In this document: piece by piece, positions 1-6,773 of the stretch
Layout of the letters: each line of letters begins with the position of its first letter
Numbering within the stretch: the first letter of the stretch is position 1
From: Candidatus Woesearchaeota archaeon
Lineage (GTDB): Archaea > Nanobdellota > Nanobdellia > SCGC-AAA011-G17 > GW2011-AR18
NCBI GenBank assembly: GCA_018303515.1
Contig: JAGVXZ010000040.1
Coordinates: forward strand, 1 to 24,161
DNA: 24,161 bases
Direction: 5' to 3'
Translations under genes and position numbers: made by a program
Notes under the pieces: generated by a model
What the model saw: only the letters and a program-made list of their open reading frames with translations
Told to the model about the DNA's origin: nothing
The model's database searches: none

Positions 1-81
1 GGTTGTTCTATAACCACTGTTGTGAAATATGCAAGATTAAATGGTTTGGAAGTTGGAAGGAATGGTGTGAGAAAAACTTAA
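1..81 (+). CDS. C-terminal end of an unidentified protein (partial)
   Basis: An open frame runs from the first base to a TAA at 79-81 and gives 26 residues ending VGRNGVRKT. There is no start in the window and the gene continues upstream. The piece is too short to place in a family. The basic C-terminal tail is the only visible trait. The frame is credible because it stops just before a stem-loop at 89-107 and because the next gene lies on the other strand, so this is a convergent gene end. Function unknown. Confidence 0.45.
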   Translation, partial: GCSITTVVKYARLNGLEVGRNGVRKT

Positions 82-88
82 AATTATA

Positions 89-107
89 GGGAGAAATAAA
101 TTCTCCC
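89..107. terminator. Stem-loop between convergent genes, possible bidirectional terminator
   Basis: GGGAGAA at 89-95 and TTCTCCC at 101-107 form a perfect 7-bp stem with a 5-nt AT loop, between the stop of the partial + strand gene and the 3' end of the tatD cluster. A second, imperfect pyrimidine/purine repeat follows at about 116-136. No long T tract directly follows the stem on either strand, so termination is inferred from position and structure only. Confidence 0.4.
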
Positions 108-179
108 ATATCACTTCTTTTCCCGGGGAGAAAAGATAATCATACTTATTTTGAGTTTATTTATTATTTAAACTTTTTG

Positions 180-968
180 TTATTTTAAAAATAAATCTTG
201 ATAATTCTTAAAAATAATTTTTTTTGTTTCTTCTAGATCCAAATTTTTTATTTTAGAAATTATTCTTATTGTTTCTAATACATCTTTTGGTTCTGAAGAT
301 CTTCCGATTTCAGGTGTTAAATATGGTGCATCTGTTTCTGTTAATAAATTATTAATGTTAGTTCTTCTTATAATTTCTTGAAAATGTTGTAATCTTACAC
401 AGATCGCAGGAATAGAAAAATAAAATCCTAGCTCTTCTGCTTTTTTAGCTAATTTTAATTTTCCAGTAAAACAATGTAAATTTACTTTTTTACAGTTATT
501 CTTTTCTAATAATTCTATACATTCTTTTTCTGCTTTTCTAGAATGGATTACCAATGGTTTTTTAATTTCTTTGGAAAATTCTATGATTTGTTGGAATATT
601 TTTTTTTGTTCTTCTAAATGGATTTTTTCTAGTTGATCCAGGCCAACTTCTCCTATTGCAATGAAATTTTTTTTGTTCTCTTTAATGAATTTAAATTCTT
701 TTTCTAAATTGATAGGCCCTTTATTATAAGTTAAACCCTCATCTTCAGGAGGTTTCTGGTCACCTAACGCATCAATTGGATAGATTCCTGCTGAAGCGTG
801 GATTATTTTATATTTCTTTGATAACTCTAAAACTTCTTTATTCGTTGGTGTGTTAATACCGGAACATATTATGGATTTTACTCCCTTTTTTTCTGCTCTT
901 TCTATAACTTGATCTAACTTATTTTCAAATGCTTTGTGATTTAAATGAGCATGGACATCTACTAACAT
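180..968 (-). CDS. tatD: TatD family metal-dependent hydrolase (DNase)
   Basis: This 262-residue protein has the full TatD signature of the amidohydrolase superfamily: DVHAHL at residues 4-9 (metal ligands), GEVGLD near 106, VIHSR near 141, LHCFTG near 165 and TETDAPYL near 212. TatD proteins are TIM-barrel, divalent-metal-dependent 3'-5' nucleases linked to DNA repair and nucleic acid turnover. Length is normal (about 255-265). It is the last gene of a minus-strand cluster, starting 26 nt after the stop of the 53-aa membrane protein, so it is probably cotranscribed with the M50 protease. Activity on DNA rather than another substrate is not shown by sequence alone. Confidence 0.93.
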   Translation of the reverse strand: MLVDVHAHLNHKAFENKLDQVIERAEKKGVKSIICSGINTPTNKEVLELSKKYKIIHASAGIYPIDALGDQKPPEDEGLTYNKGPINLEKEFKFIKENKKNFIAIGEVGLDQLEKIHLEEQKKIFQQIIEFSKEIKKPLVIHSRKAEKECIELLEKNNCKKVNLHCFTGKLKLAKKAEELGFYFSIPAICVRLQHFQEIIRRTNINNLLTETDAPYLTPEIGRSSEPKDVLETIRIISKIKNLDLEETKKIIFKNYQDLFLK

Positions 969-994
969 GTTAATCTTTTGAAACTATCCGATTA

Positions 995-1156
995 TTAAAG
1001 CTTTTTTAAAATTGGAATTCCTTTGTATGTGATTAATCCTATAGTTACAATTATTATCCAAAATGTTAAAGTTGAAATTGTTTTCCTGACGTAAAAAATT
1101 ATATTTAAGATTAGTAAGAAAATTAAACAAACAGATAAAAATTTTAGTGGTTTCAT
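995..1156 (-). CDS. Small two-helix membrane protein coupled to the M50 protease gene
   Basis: Reading the minus strand from the ATG at 1156-1154 gives 53 residues, MKPLKFLSVCLIFLLILNII onward to a TAA at 997-995. Two hydrophobic stretches (about residues 6-23 and 30-43) are separated by the basic turn YVRKT, and the C-terminus is basic (KKL), so a hairpin membrane protein is likely. Its ATG overlaps the TGA of the M50 protease gene in an ATGA arrangement, the classic mark of translational coupling. I do not recognise a family. The coupling suggests a partner or substrate of the intramembrane protease, which is inference. Low complexity and small size leave some chance that it is not translated. 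Confidence 0.55.
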   Translation of the reverse strand: MKPLKFLSVCLIFLLILNIIFYVRKTISTLTFWIIIVTIGLITYKGIPILKKL

Positions 1157-2343
1157 ATTATTGGGCTAAGTATGAATTTGAAGATTTTAATTACATAAGG
1201 TAGTAAGTTGATTATTATTAAGAAAGTACAAAATGAAGTCATATAACTATATACCTTCAATGCTTTCTTTTTATCTTTTATAAAATATTGGATACCCACA
1301 TAAAACATTTTTCCTCCATCTACCGGTCCTAGTGGAAGTAGATTAAAGAAACCAACTCCTAAACTTATTACATATAACCAAAACAGAAGTTCTGACAGCC
1401 AAAGTATGAAACTTGGGATTATTGAACCATATTTTTCTTTAATATTCTCTTTGAGATTAATCTTAGTGTGCGTTACTGTAACACCTAATAATGCTCTTGA
1501 AGTGTTTTGTGGATTTTGTACAAGTGGGATTTGTGAAGAAGTATTATCTGTCATTAGATTAATTATTTCTCCAGGTTTTAAAACGTCCATTGTTTCTATA
1601 AAACCTTTTACATTTTCAATTTTAATTCCATTAATTGATCTTATTGTTTCTCCAATTTTCACTTCTGTACTATTTATTGGTAAGTCTTCTGAGATTGAGA
1701 TTATTTGAACTCCACTTGTTTCAAACATTGATGATGTTACAGGTGTTAAAACTAACGAACCAATTAGTATAATAATTATTCCTGAAATTATATTTGAGAA
1801 AGCACCTGCAGATAATACTGAAAGTTGTTGGAACTTTGTAGCTTTATTAAGTTCTTTTTCATCTGGTTCTACAAATGCAGCAAGTATTGGTCCGAGAAAT
1901 GCAAAACCAGAAGATTTTATTTTAATATTATATAATCTTGCAAAAATTCCATGGAATGATTCATGAATAACTGCAACGATTAGAATTCCAATTACCCAGT
2001 GCCAAAAAGAGAGAGTGGGTAGTCCTGGGATTTGAATTCCTGGTAATAATGGGGCGAGCATTGGTTGTGAATCGGGAATTTTAATTAAGTTTATGGCGCC
2101 TTTAACTAAAATTAATAAAACACTAATCATCCCTACGAAACCTAGTCCAACGCTGAAGTAACTTAAAACCTTTAGTGTTCTGGGAAATTTTTTTGCAAAG
2201 TAATCCATTAATTTTAATCCTAGTTTTGTTTTATACATTACAAAAATTTTACCTTGAACTTCAAATTTATTTCTAAATTTTAGAAAAAGTCCAAAGATTA
2301 TTAGATAAAAAATAACTGCAGAGATTATGTCCCAATTTATCAT
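1153..2343 (-). CDS. M50 family site-2 (intramembrane) metalloprotease with PDZ domain
   Basis: This 396-residue multi-pass membrane protein has the site-2 protease core. HESFH at residues 127-131 is the zinc-binding HExxH inside a transmembrane helix, and NLLPLGPVDGG at 334-344 is the conserved NxxPxxxxDGG that supplies the third zinc ligand (Asp342). A PDZ-like segment lies between (about 205-290, with GETIRSINGIKIENV). There are hydrophobic helices at 8-21, 60-80, 112-126, 175-200, 310-335 and 365-390. Such proteases cleave substrates within the membrane in regulatory or quality-control pathways. A TATA-like element (TTAAATAC on the minus strand, about 2364-2374) lies 21-31 nt upstream of the ATG, inside the space after eL40, so it may have its own leaderless transcript as well as readthrough from eIF5A. 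Confidence 0.93.
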   Translation of the reverse strand: MINWDIISAVIFYLIIFGLFLKFRNKFEVQGKIFVMYKTKLGLKLMDYFAKKFPRTLKVLSYFSVGLGFVGMISVLLILVKGAINLIKIPDSQPMLAPLLPGIQIPGLPTLSFWHWVIGILIVAVIHESFHGIFARLYNIKIKSSGFAFLGPILAAFVEPDEKELNKATKFQQLSVLSAGAFSNIISGIIIILIGSLVLTPVTSSMFETSGVQIISISEDLPINSTEVKIGETIRSINGIKIENVKGFIETMDVLKPGEIINLMTDNTSSQIPLVQNPQNTSRALLGVTVTHTKINLKENIKEKYGSIIPSFILWLSELLFWLYVISLGVGFFNLLPLGPVDGGKMFYVGIQYFIKDKKKALKVYSYMTSFCTFLIIINLLPYVIKIFKFILSPII

Positions 2344-2377
2344 TGAAATTAATTTAGTTTCAAACAGTATTTAAGAA

Positions 2378-2545
2378 TTACTTTTTACTTTTTATTGGTC
2401 TAAAAGATTTTCCTTGGCAACCTTTGCATTTAATCTTTTGTAATCTAATTTTTGATAATTGTGCTTTTGTTTTCTTTTTACATTTTTTACAAACGTAAAC
2501 ATTACCAAATAATCTTTGTTTTGCTTCTTCAAATAATTTTGCCAT
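2378..2545 (-). CDS. rpl40e: Large ribosomal subunit protein eL40
   Basis: The minus strand from the ATG at 2545 encodes 55 residues starting MAKLFEEAKQRLF and containing CxxC (Cys19, Cys22) and CxxC (Cys40, Cys43), a zinc ribbon, then a basic tail FRPIKSKK. This matches archaeal eL40, which binds rRNA near the GTPase-associated region of the 50S subunit. The length fits the family (about 48-56). Its ATG shares one base with the TAA of the eIF5A gene, so the two are cotranscribed and probably coupled. Confidence 0.9.
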   Translation of the reverse strand: MAKLFEEAKQRLFGNVYVCKKCKKKTKAQLSKIRLQKIKCKGCQGKSFRPIKSKK

Positions 2546-2937
2546 TATTTAATTTCCTTTATTACCTTGTCGTCTAGGATCTCCCAGTAAGTGATTTGTA
2601 TACCTTCTTTAATTTTATCTTTAAATTCTTCAGGAATTTTTAAATCAAATGTTTCAAATGTTTCTGTATCCATAACATTTGTTATGTCTTCTTTTATACT
2701 TAAGATAGTTGCAGGTTTTTTTAATATTATTGGAACAGTGACTTTATCATGTGCTGGAAAAATCTCTACTCTTTTTTGATTATCTATCATACCAACTGCT
2801 TCAATTCTACATTTAGCGTGACCGTGTTTACCTGGTCTAGAAGTTTGTACACTTTTCACGACGCATGCAGCCCCATTCATAATAACGTAACTTCCTTGCT
2901 TAAGACTTCCTGCTGTTGATTGTTTTGTTTCTCCCAT
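2545..2937 (-). CDS. eif5A: Translation initiation factor 5A (hypusine-containing)
   Basis: This 130-residue protein has an N-terminal SH3-like domain with the hypusine loop TSRPGKHGHAK at residues 32-42; Lys37 is the expected modification site. A C-terminal OB-fold follows (about 75-130). aIF5A binds the ribosomal E site and relieves stalling at difficult peptide bonds. Deoxyhypusine synthase is not visible in this window. The ATG is 24-33 nt downstream of a TATA-like element at 2961-2970, which predicts a leaderless mRNA. It is the first gene of the eIF5A-eL40-M50-TatD minus-strand cluster. Confidence 0.96.
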   Translation of the reverse strand: MGETKQSTAGSLKQGSYVIMNGAACVVKSVQTSRPGKHGHAKCRIEAVGMIDNQKRVEIFPAHDKVTVPIILKKPATILSIKEDITNVMDTETFETFDLKIPEEFKDKIKEGIQITYWEILDDKVIKEIK

Positions 2938-2960
2938 TCATTGATTGATGTTTATGGGAA

Positions 2961-2970
2961 GTTTATAAAG
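2961..2970 (-). promoter_or_regulatory. TATA-like promoter of the eIF5A cluster
   Basis: On the minus strand CTTTATAAAC lies about 24-33 nt before the eIF5A ATG, the distance expected for a leaderless archaeal transcript starting at or near the start codon. No Shine-Dalgarno sequence is seen before this ATG, which supports that reading. Confidence 0.65.
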
Positions 2971-3077
2971 TTTTTGAGTTTTTTAATTTCAGTCTGGAGA
3001 AATAAAAGTTAGACCTTAATAATTGAAGTTAGAATTGTTAAAATTTAGGATTTTAAGGAACAGTGATATTTTAGATA

Positions 3078-3350
3078 TTATAATTGGTTTATTGATTCAA
3101 TTAAATCATAAGCTTTCTTTTCTTTTCTTTTCGATTCGGGAATTTTTAATTCGTAGATATCCTTTTCAATAGAATTGATTTTTGAATTTAGTTTGTGAAT
3201 TTGTTGTGATAAATTTGCAATTGCTATCCATAATTGAGCGTTTGAGGGTTGAATTGCTTCAGAATATGATTCTTTATGTTTATGTGATTCTTTTATTTGT
3301 AACTCTAAATGATTCCTGATTGTAGGGTCTATATTTTCTCTCCATGACAT
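3078..3350 (-). CDS. Small hypothetical protein with C-terminal coiled coil
   Basis: From the ATG at 3350 the frame gives 90 residues starting MSWREN. I chose this internal start because a TATA-like box (CTTTTAAATA on the minus strand, 3371-3380) sits 21-30 nt upstream. The longer frame back to 3443 would overlap that promoter and the divergent FKBP promoter. Residues about 48-75 (LSQQIHKLNSKINSIEKDI) have a heptad pattern typical of a coiled coil, and the protein is charged and soluble. No family recognised. It is divergent from the FKBP gene, with about 90 bp holding both promoters. Confidence 0.65.
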   Translation of the reverse strand: MSWRENIDPTIRNHLELQIKESHKHKESYSEAIQPSNAQLWIAIANLSQQIHKLNSKINSIEKDIYELKIPESKRKEKKAYDLIESINQL

Positions 3351-3370
3351 AGTGATAACCGAAATATCTT

Positions 3371-3418
3371 TATTTAAAAGGGTTAGTGTTCTGGGAAATA
3401 TGCGAATCTTTATATATG
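3371..3418. promoter_or_regulatory. Divergent promoter pair for the coiled-coil and FKBP genes
   Basis: A minus-strand TATA-like CTTTTAAATA (3371-3380) serves the gene starting at 3350. A plus-strand TTTATATATG (3409-3418) lies 24-33 nt before the FKBP ATG at 3442. Both spacings predict leaderless mRNAs. The two elements are back to back in 91 bp, so a single bound factor could affect both genes. Confidence 0.6.
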
Positions 3419-3441
3419 TAATTTTTGTTTCATTAAGTATC

Positions 3442-4089
3442 ATGAACGTTTTGAAGAGAAATGATTTTGTTGATATTGAGTTTGTTGCAAAAATTAAATC
3501 ATCAGGACAAATATTTGATTTAACTGATGAGAAATTAGCAAAGGAAGTTGGGATTTATGACAAAAATTATCCTTATGGACCTAAAACTATTTGTGTTGGG
3601 CAAAAATTTGTAATAAAGGGATTAGATGAATCTTTAATTGGAAAGGAAGTTGGGGCAAGTTATATTATTGAAATTAATTTTAAGGATGCTTTTGGGAGTA
3701 AACATAAAGAATTAATTCAGGTTATGCCTTTATCTGATTTACATGATCAAAAAATAAAACCATTTGTAGGATTGAAATTACAAAATAATTATGGAATGAC
3801 AGGGAATGTAAGATCTGTTGCTGGTGGAAGAGTTCTTGTAGATTTTAATCATCCATTAGTAGAGAAGGATTTGGTTTATGAAGTAAAAATTTTAAGTCTT
3901 GTAACTGATCCAGAAAAAAAATTGAAGAGCCTTTTGTTTTACGGATTAGGATTATCTCATCAGTATGAATTGAAGATTGATGGAAACAAAAGGATATTAA
4001 AACTTAATTTTGAAATTCCTATTAAGGTTGTTGATAATTTCAAAAAACTTGTAAAAGTAGTTATTCCTGAAATAGAGTTAGAAATATAG
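3442..4089 (+). CDS. SlyD-like FKBP-type peptidyl-prolyl cis-trans isomerase
   Basis: The 215-residue protein starting MNVLKRNDFVDIEF resembles the long archaeal FKBP/SlyD proteins. It has the first FKBP strand (DFVDIEFVAKI), the chaperone-domain entry KFVIKGLDESLIGKEVG, an insert-in-flap domain (about 85-130, ending GGRVLVDFNHPLVEKDLVYEVKIL), and a C-terminal extension of about 75 residues of unknown role. These enzymes catalyse proline isomerisation and act as folding chaperones. The GxxLVDFNHPLAG-like motif of the insert is well preserved. I chose ATG 3442 over an upstream start because a TATA box at 3409-3418 would place transcription start at this ATG. It lies 56 nt before ftsZ. Confidence 0.88.
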   Translation: MNVLKRNDFVDIEFVAKIKSSGQIFDLTDEKLAKEVGIYDKNYPYGPKTICVGQKFVIKGLDESLIGKEVGASYIIEINFKDAFGSKHKELIQVMPLSDLHDQKIKPFVGLKLQNNYGMTGNVRSVAGGRVLVDFNHPLVEKDLVYEVKILSLVTDPEKKLKSLLFYGLGLSHQYELKIDGNKRILKLNFEIPIKVVDNFKKLVKVVIPEIELEI

Positions 4090-4106
4090 TTTTCTAGCTT
4101 AGTTAA

Positions 4107-4115
4107 TTTTAAATA
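4107..4115 (+). promoter_or_regulatory. TATA-like promoter of the first ftsZ gene
   Basis: TTTTAAATA at 4107-4115 lies 31-39 nt before the ATG at 4146, which predicts transcription start a few bases ahead of the start codon. No other strong TATA-like element is seen between the FKBP stop and ftsZ. Confidence 0.5.
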
Positions 4116-4145
4116 GAAGGGTAGTAGTATAATGGGGTAATAGCT

Positions 4146-5279
4146 ATGGAAACTATAATAAATCAAGCTCATATGCAAGCGATGAAGTCTACATTCAAGA
4201 TGAATAGTTCTAAGAATTTGCCAATAAATGAGGAATTAGAGGAGTTAGTTTCAAAACAAAGGGCAAAGATAAAAGTTATTGGTTGTGGTGGTGCGGGAAA
4301 TAATACTGTTTCAAGAATGAGTGAAGTTGGGATTGTTGGTGCGCAGACTGTAGCAATAAATACTGATGCACAAGATTTACTTTATGCAAATTCTGATTCT
4401 AAGATTCTTATTGGTCGTGAATTAACTTCTGGATTGGGTGCAGGTTCAATTCCTAAGGTAGGTGAGGAAGCAGCAAAAGAAAGTGACAAGGAAATTAAAG
4501 AAGCTTTGCAAGGATCAGATATGATTTTTATTACTTGTGGTTTAGGGGGAGGAACTGGAACAGGTTCTGCTCCTGTTGTTGCAGAACTTGCAAAAAAATT
4601 AGGGATGCTTACTGTTGCGGTTGTAACTATACCTTTTGCAATGGAAGGGCAAAGAAGATATGAAAATGCGATTGTTGGTTTAGAGAAGTTAGAAAATATT
4701 GTTGATACTTTAATTGTGATCCCAAATGATAAATTATTAGAATTATGTCCAGGTTTACCTTTACATACAGCATTTAAAGTAGCTGATGAGATCTTAACTA
4801 ATGCAGTAAAAGGAATTGCTGAATTAGTAACTAAAACAGGATTAGTAAACTTGGATTTTGCAGATATAAGAACTGTGATGGGTAAAGGTGGGGTAGCGAT
4901 GATTGGTGTAGGTGAGAGTGATTCTGAGAATAGGGCGATAGAATCTGTGGAAAAAGCAATTCATAATCCCTTATTAGATGTTGATATTACTGGTGCAAAT
5001 GGTGCATTAATTAATGTTTCTGGTGGATTGAATATGACTCTGGATGAAGCAAGGAAAGTGGTTGAAACTATTTCTGAAAGATTAGATGAAGATGCAAGAA
5101 TTATTTGGGGTGCACAGATTTTAGAGGATTTAGAGAATACTATAAGAGTGATGCTGATTGTTACAGGTGTGAGTTCTCCACAAATATTTGGGCCAAGAAA
5201 GTCAAAGTCATCTTATGAAAGGAAAAGTAGTGGTAAGTCTGAGATGGAAGAAGAATTAGGAATTGAATTTATAGATTAG
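4146..5279 (+). CDS. ftsZ: Cell division tubulin homologue FtsZ (paralogue 1 of 2)
   Basis: This 377-residue FtsZ has the nucleotide-binding loop KVIGCGGAGNNTV (43-55), the tubulin signature GGGTGTG (134-140) and the T7 synergy loop NLDFAD (235-240) that completes the GTPase site between subunits. The first 40 residues are an extension before the core. After the core comes a short Ser/Lys-rich linker and a conserved-looking acidic tail, ELGIEFID. FtsZ polymerises with GTP into the division ring at midcell. Many archaea carry two FtsZs, one for ring assembly and one for constriction; the partner here is at 21925. I cannot say by reading which one corresponds to haloarchaeal FtsZ1 or FtsZ2. Confidence 0.97.
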   Translation: METIINQAHMQAMKSTFKMNSSKNLPINEELEELVSKQRAKIKVIGCGGAGNNTVSRMSEVGIVGAQTVAINTDAQDLLYANSDSKILIGRELTSGLGAGSIPKVGEEAAKESDKEIKEALQGSDMIFITCGLGGGTGTGSAPVVAELAKKLGMLTVAVVTIPFAMEGQRRYENAIVGLEKLENIVDTLIVIPNDKLLELCPGLPLHTAFKVADEILTNAVKGIAELVTKTGLVNLDFADIRTVMGKGGVAMIGVGESDSENRAIESVEKAIHNPLLDVDITGANGALINVSGGLNMTLDEARKVVETISERLDEDARIIWGAQILEDLENTIRVMLIVTGVSSPQIFGPRKSKSSYERKSSGKSEMEEELGIEFID

Positions 5280-5394
5280 TTTCAAATTGTTTATAGTTTT
5301 AGTTTTCTATTAAAGAAGGATTGTAATGCAGTTAAAGTGAAGAGAGAATTTAATGAATCGCAACACTTATAATTATTAATGTTATTTGATTAAT

Positions 5395-5649
5395 ATGACA
5401 TTGGACAATCTTATCAGGAAAATGGACCACATTCTCATGAAAATGGATAATAACAAACTAAAATTATTTGTGGTTGGAGTTCCACTTGTTTTTAGTAGTT
5501 TGGGAACCTATTTTACTATCGAGTACGCTTCAAAAGGAGAATTAAGAGAGGCCACAGTAGCAGGAATTTGTACGATTCTAAATGCTTATTATGCAGGATA
5601 TCAGTATAAAAATATTGATTCAAGAGATAATTCTATTTTCCCTTTCTGA
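5395..5649 (+). CDS. Hypothetical membrane protein with two predicted helices
   Basis: From the ATG at 5395 the product is 84 residues. A charged N-terminus (LIRKMDHILMKMDNNKLK) is followed by a hydrophobic helix at about 25-43 and a second, weaker one near 52-68 (ATVAGICTILNAYYAGY). A TATA-like TTATAAT at 5368-5374 lies 21-27 nt upstream and fits leaderless translation from this ATG; an in-frame TTG at 5386 is the less likely alternative. I recognise no family. It is the first gene of the block separating ftsZ from secE. Confidence 0.55.
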   Translation: MTLDNLIRKMDHILMKMDNNKLKLFVVGVPLVFSSLGTYFTIEYASKGELREATVAGICTILNAYYAGYQYKNIDSRDNSIFPF

Positions 5650-5775
5650 ATTGTGTGTAATGCTGTTAGATTTTCCTGAGTGAAATTAATGGTTGGCTGA
5701 GTGAAAACGTTTTTGAGCTGTTACCGAAAATGATTTAAATATTAGAAGAGTTTAATACATTACGATTAAAGAATT

Positions 5776-5794
5776 ATAAGGTGAAATGATGAAA
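5776..5794 (+). promoter_or_regulatory. Shine-Dalgarno and doubled ATG, copy 1 of a repeated initiation region
   Basis: The 19-nt string ATAAGGTGAAATGATGAAA spans the ribosome site and start of the SHOCT gene and recurs exactly at 6332-6350 before the next gene. GGTGA (5780-5784) matches the 16S anti-Shine-Dalgarno. It lies 1 nt from the first ATG (5786) and 4 nt from the second (5789), so the second ATG may be the true start. A TATA-like TTTAAATATT at 5734-5743 would give a leader of about 20 nt. Confidence 0.6.
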
Positions 5795-6340
5795 AAAATA
5801 TTTTTTGCAATAATGGTTGTTATATTATTGAATATGAGCATAGCTTTTGCTCACGAACATAATTTTGATGAAACAAAACAACTTATAGATTCTGGAATTA
5901 GTTGTGATAAACTTACTGATGAGCAATTAGAATCCATTGGAGAGTATTATATGGAACAAATGCACTCTGGAGAAATTCATGTGAGAATGGATGAAATGAT
6001 GGGTGGTGAAGGTTCTGATAATTTAAAACAAATGCATATTCAAATGGCTAAACGGTTTTATTGTGATGGCAGTTTTAATGGAATGAAGAGTGGAGGTATG
6101 ATGAATATGATGGGTGGTACAGGATTGAATGGTAGTTTATGGTGGATGATGAGTGTCGTAGGAATGTTATTCTGGATTGCTTTACTTGTAGTTTTAATTT
6201 TGTTGATTATTTGGCTTTACAAAAAAATTATAGGACAAGCAACAAATAGTGGCTCTGCTTTGGAGATATTGAAAAAAAGATTTGTCAAAGGAGAAATAAC
6301 AAAAAAAGAATTTGAAAGTATGAAAAATGAAATAAGGTGA
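5786..6340 (+). CDS. Secreted/membrane Met-His-rich protein with C-terminal SHOCT domain
   Basis: This 184-residue protein has a signal peptide (about 1-22, ending SIAFA before HEHNFDE). An extracytoplasmic region rich in Met and His follows, with a run of QMH, HVRMDEMMGG and QMHIQMAKRFYC and conserved-looking Cys residues in ISCDKL and FYCDG. A Met/Gly-rich stretch (MMNMMGG, about 106-112), one strong transmembrane helix (about 122-147) and a SHOCT domain (about 158-184, ALEILKKRFVKGEITKKEF) complete it. SHOCT is a short helical module common at C-termini of membrane proteins. The Met/His content suggests copper or other soft-metal binding, which is inference. The stop overlaps the ribosome site of the next gene, so the two form an operon. 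The start could be the second ATG at 5789. Confidence 0.8.
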   Translation: MMKKIFFAIMVVILLNMSIAFAHEHNFDETKQLIDSGISCDKLTDEQLESIGEYYMEQMHSGEIHVRMDEMMGGEGSDNLKQMHIQMAKRFYCDGSFNGMKSGGMMNMMGGTGLNGSLWWMMSVVGMLFWIALLVVLILLIIWLYKKIIGQATNSGSALEILKKRFVKGEITKKEFESMKNEIR

Positions 6341-6350
6341 AATGATGAAA
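6332..6350 (+). promoter_or_regulatory. Shine-Dalgarno and doubled ATG, copy 2 of a repeated initiation region
   Basis: This is identical over 19 nt to 5776-5794. GGTGA at 6336-6340 overlaps the TGA of the SHOCT gene, and the doubled ATG (6342, 6345) starts the next gene. The arrangement couples translation of the two genes. Confidence 0.55.
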
Positions 6351-6614
6351 CAGTTGTTAAACATAAATGCAAGTAGAATAGTTAATAGTATTTTGTTGCT
6401 TTTGGGATTGGTTTTTTTTAAGCCACTTGCTTATTTTGTTGCGTTGATGATGTTTTTCGCAGGAGTGACTAATTATTGTCTCATGGAAAGAATTTTGCAA
6501 AGGTTTGGCTTTCAAAAAACATGTAATACAATGGTAAGTCCCACAAAAATGCAAGTTTGTGATCCAAAAAAAATTAGGAGAAAGTTTATCAAACAAAAAA
6601 ATCAAATGAAATGA
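6342..6614 (+). CDS. DUF2892-like small membrane protein
   Basis: The 90-residue product starts MMKQLLNINASRIVNSILLLLGLV. Two hydrophobic helices (about 13-30 and 31-47) are joined around KPLAYF. The pattern RIVNSILLLLGL...FAGVTNYCLMERIL resembles DUF2892, the inner-membrane domain also found fused to rhodanese in YgaP, where the Cys follows the second helix. The C-terminal third is a basic soluble tail with two more cysteines. It directly follows the SHOCT gene with overlapping translation signals, so a shared role at the membrane is likely. The family call rests on pattern resemblance only. Confidence 0.6.
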   Translation: MMKQLLNINASRIVNSILLLLGLVFFKPLAYFVALMMFFAGVTNYCLMERILQRFGFQKTCNTMVSPTKMQVCDPKKIRRKFIKQKNQMK

Positions 6615-6727
6615 GTTACTATAGGAACAAATCTCAAACATAATCTTAATTAATATTTAAAATACTACATTTAATTTTCTCCAAAAATAGAAGCAATTAT
6701 TTCAAGGTGTCCACAAAGTAAATAAAA

Positions 6728-6768
6728 TGTAGTCACCCCTAATAAAAACATTTAAATATGTAGTCACC
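6728..6768 (+). promoter_or_regulatory. fic promoter with two copies of TGTAGTCACC (candidate operators)
   Basis: TGTAGTCACC occurs at 6728-6737 and 6759-6768, 31 bp apart (about three helical turns). They flank a TATA-like CATTTAAATA (6749-6758); the second copy covers the expected transcription start. Two more copies sit at the 3' end of fic. Position and spacing fit an operator that blocks transcription, but the binding protein is unknown. Confidence 0.5.
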
Positions 6769-6773
6769 AACAT

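Noticed and set aside
1406..1708. 100-codon plus-strand frame
   Set aside because: It lies wholly inside the M50 protease gene on the other strand, whose motifs are conserved; this frame has no family features or promoter.
3352..3441. N-terminal extension of the FKBP gene to an upstream ATG
   Set aside because: The extension crosses the gene's own TATA box and the divergent promoter, and the added residues do not resemble FKBP.
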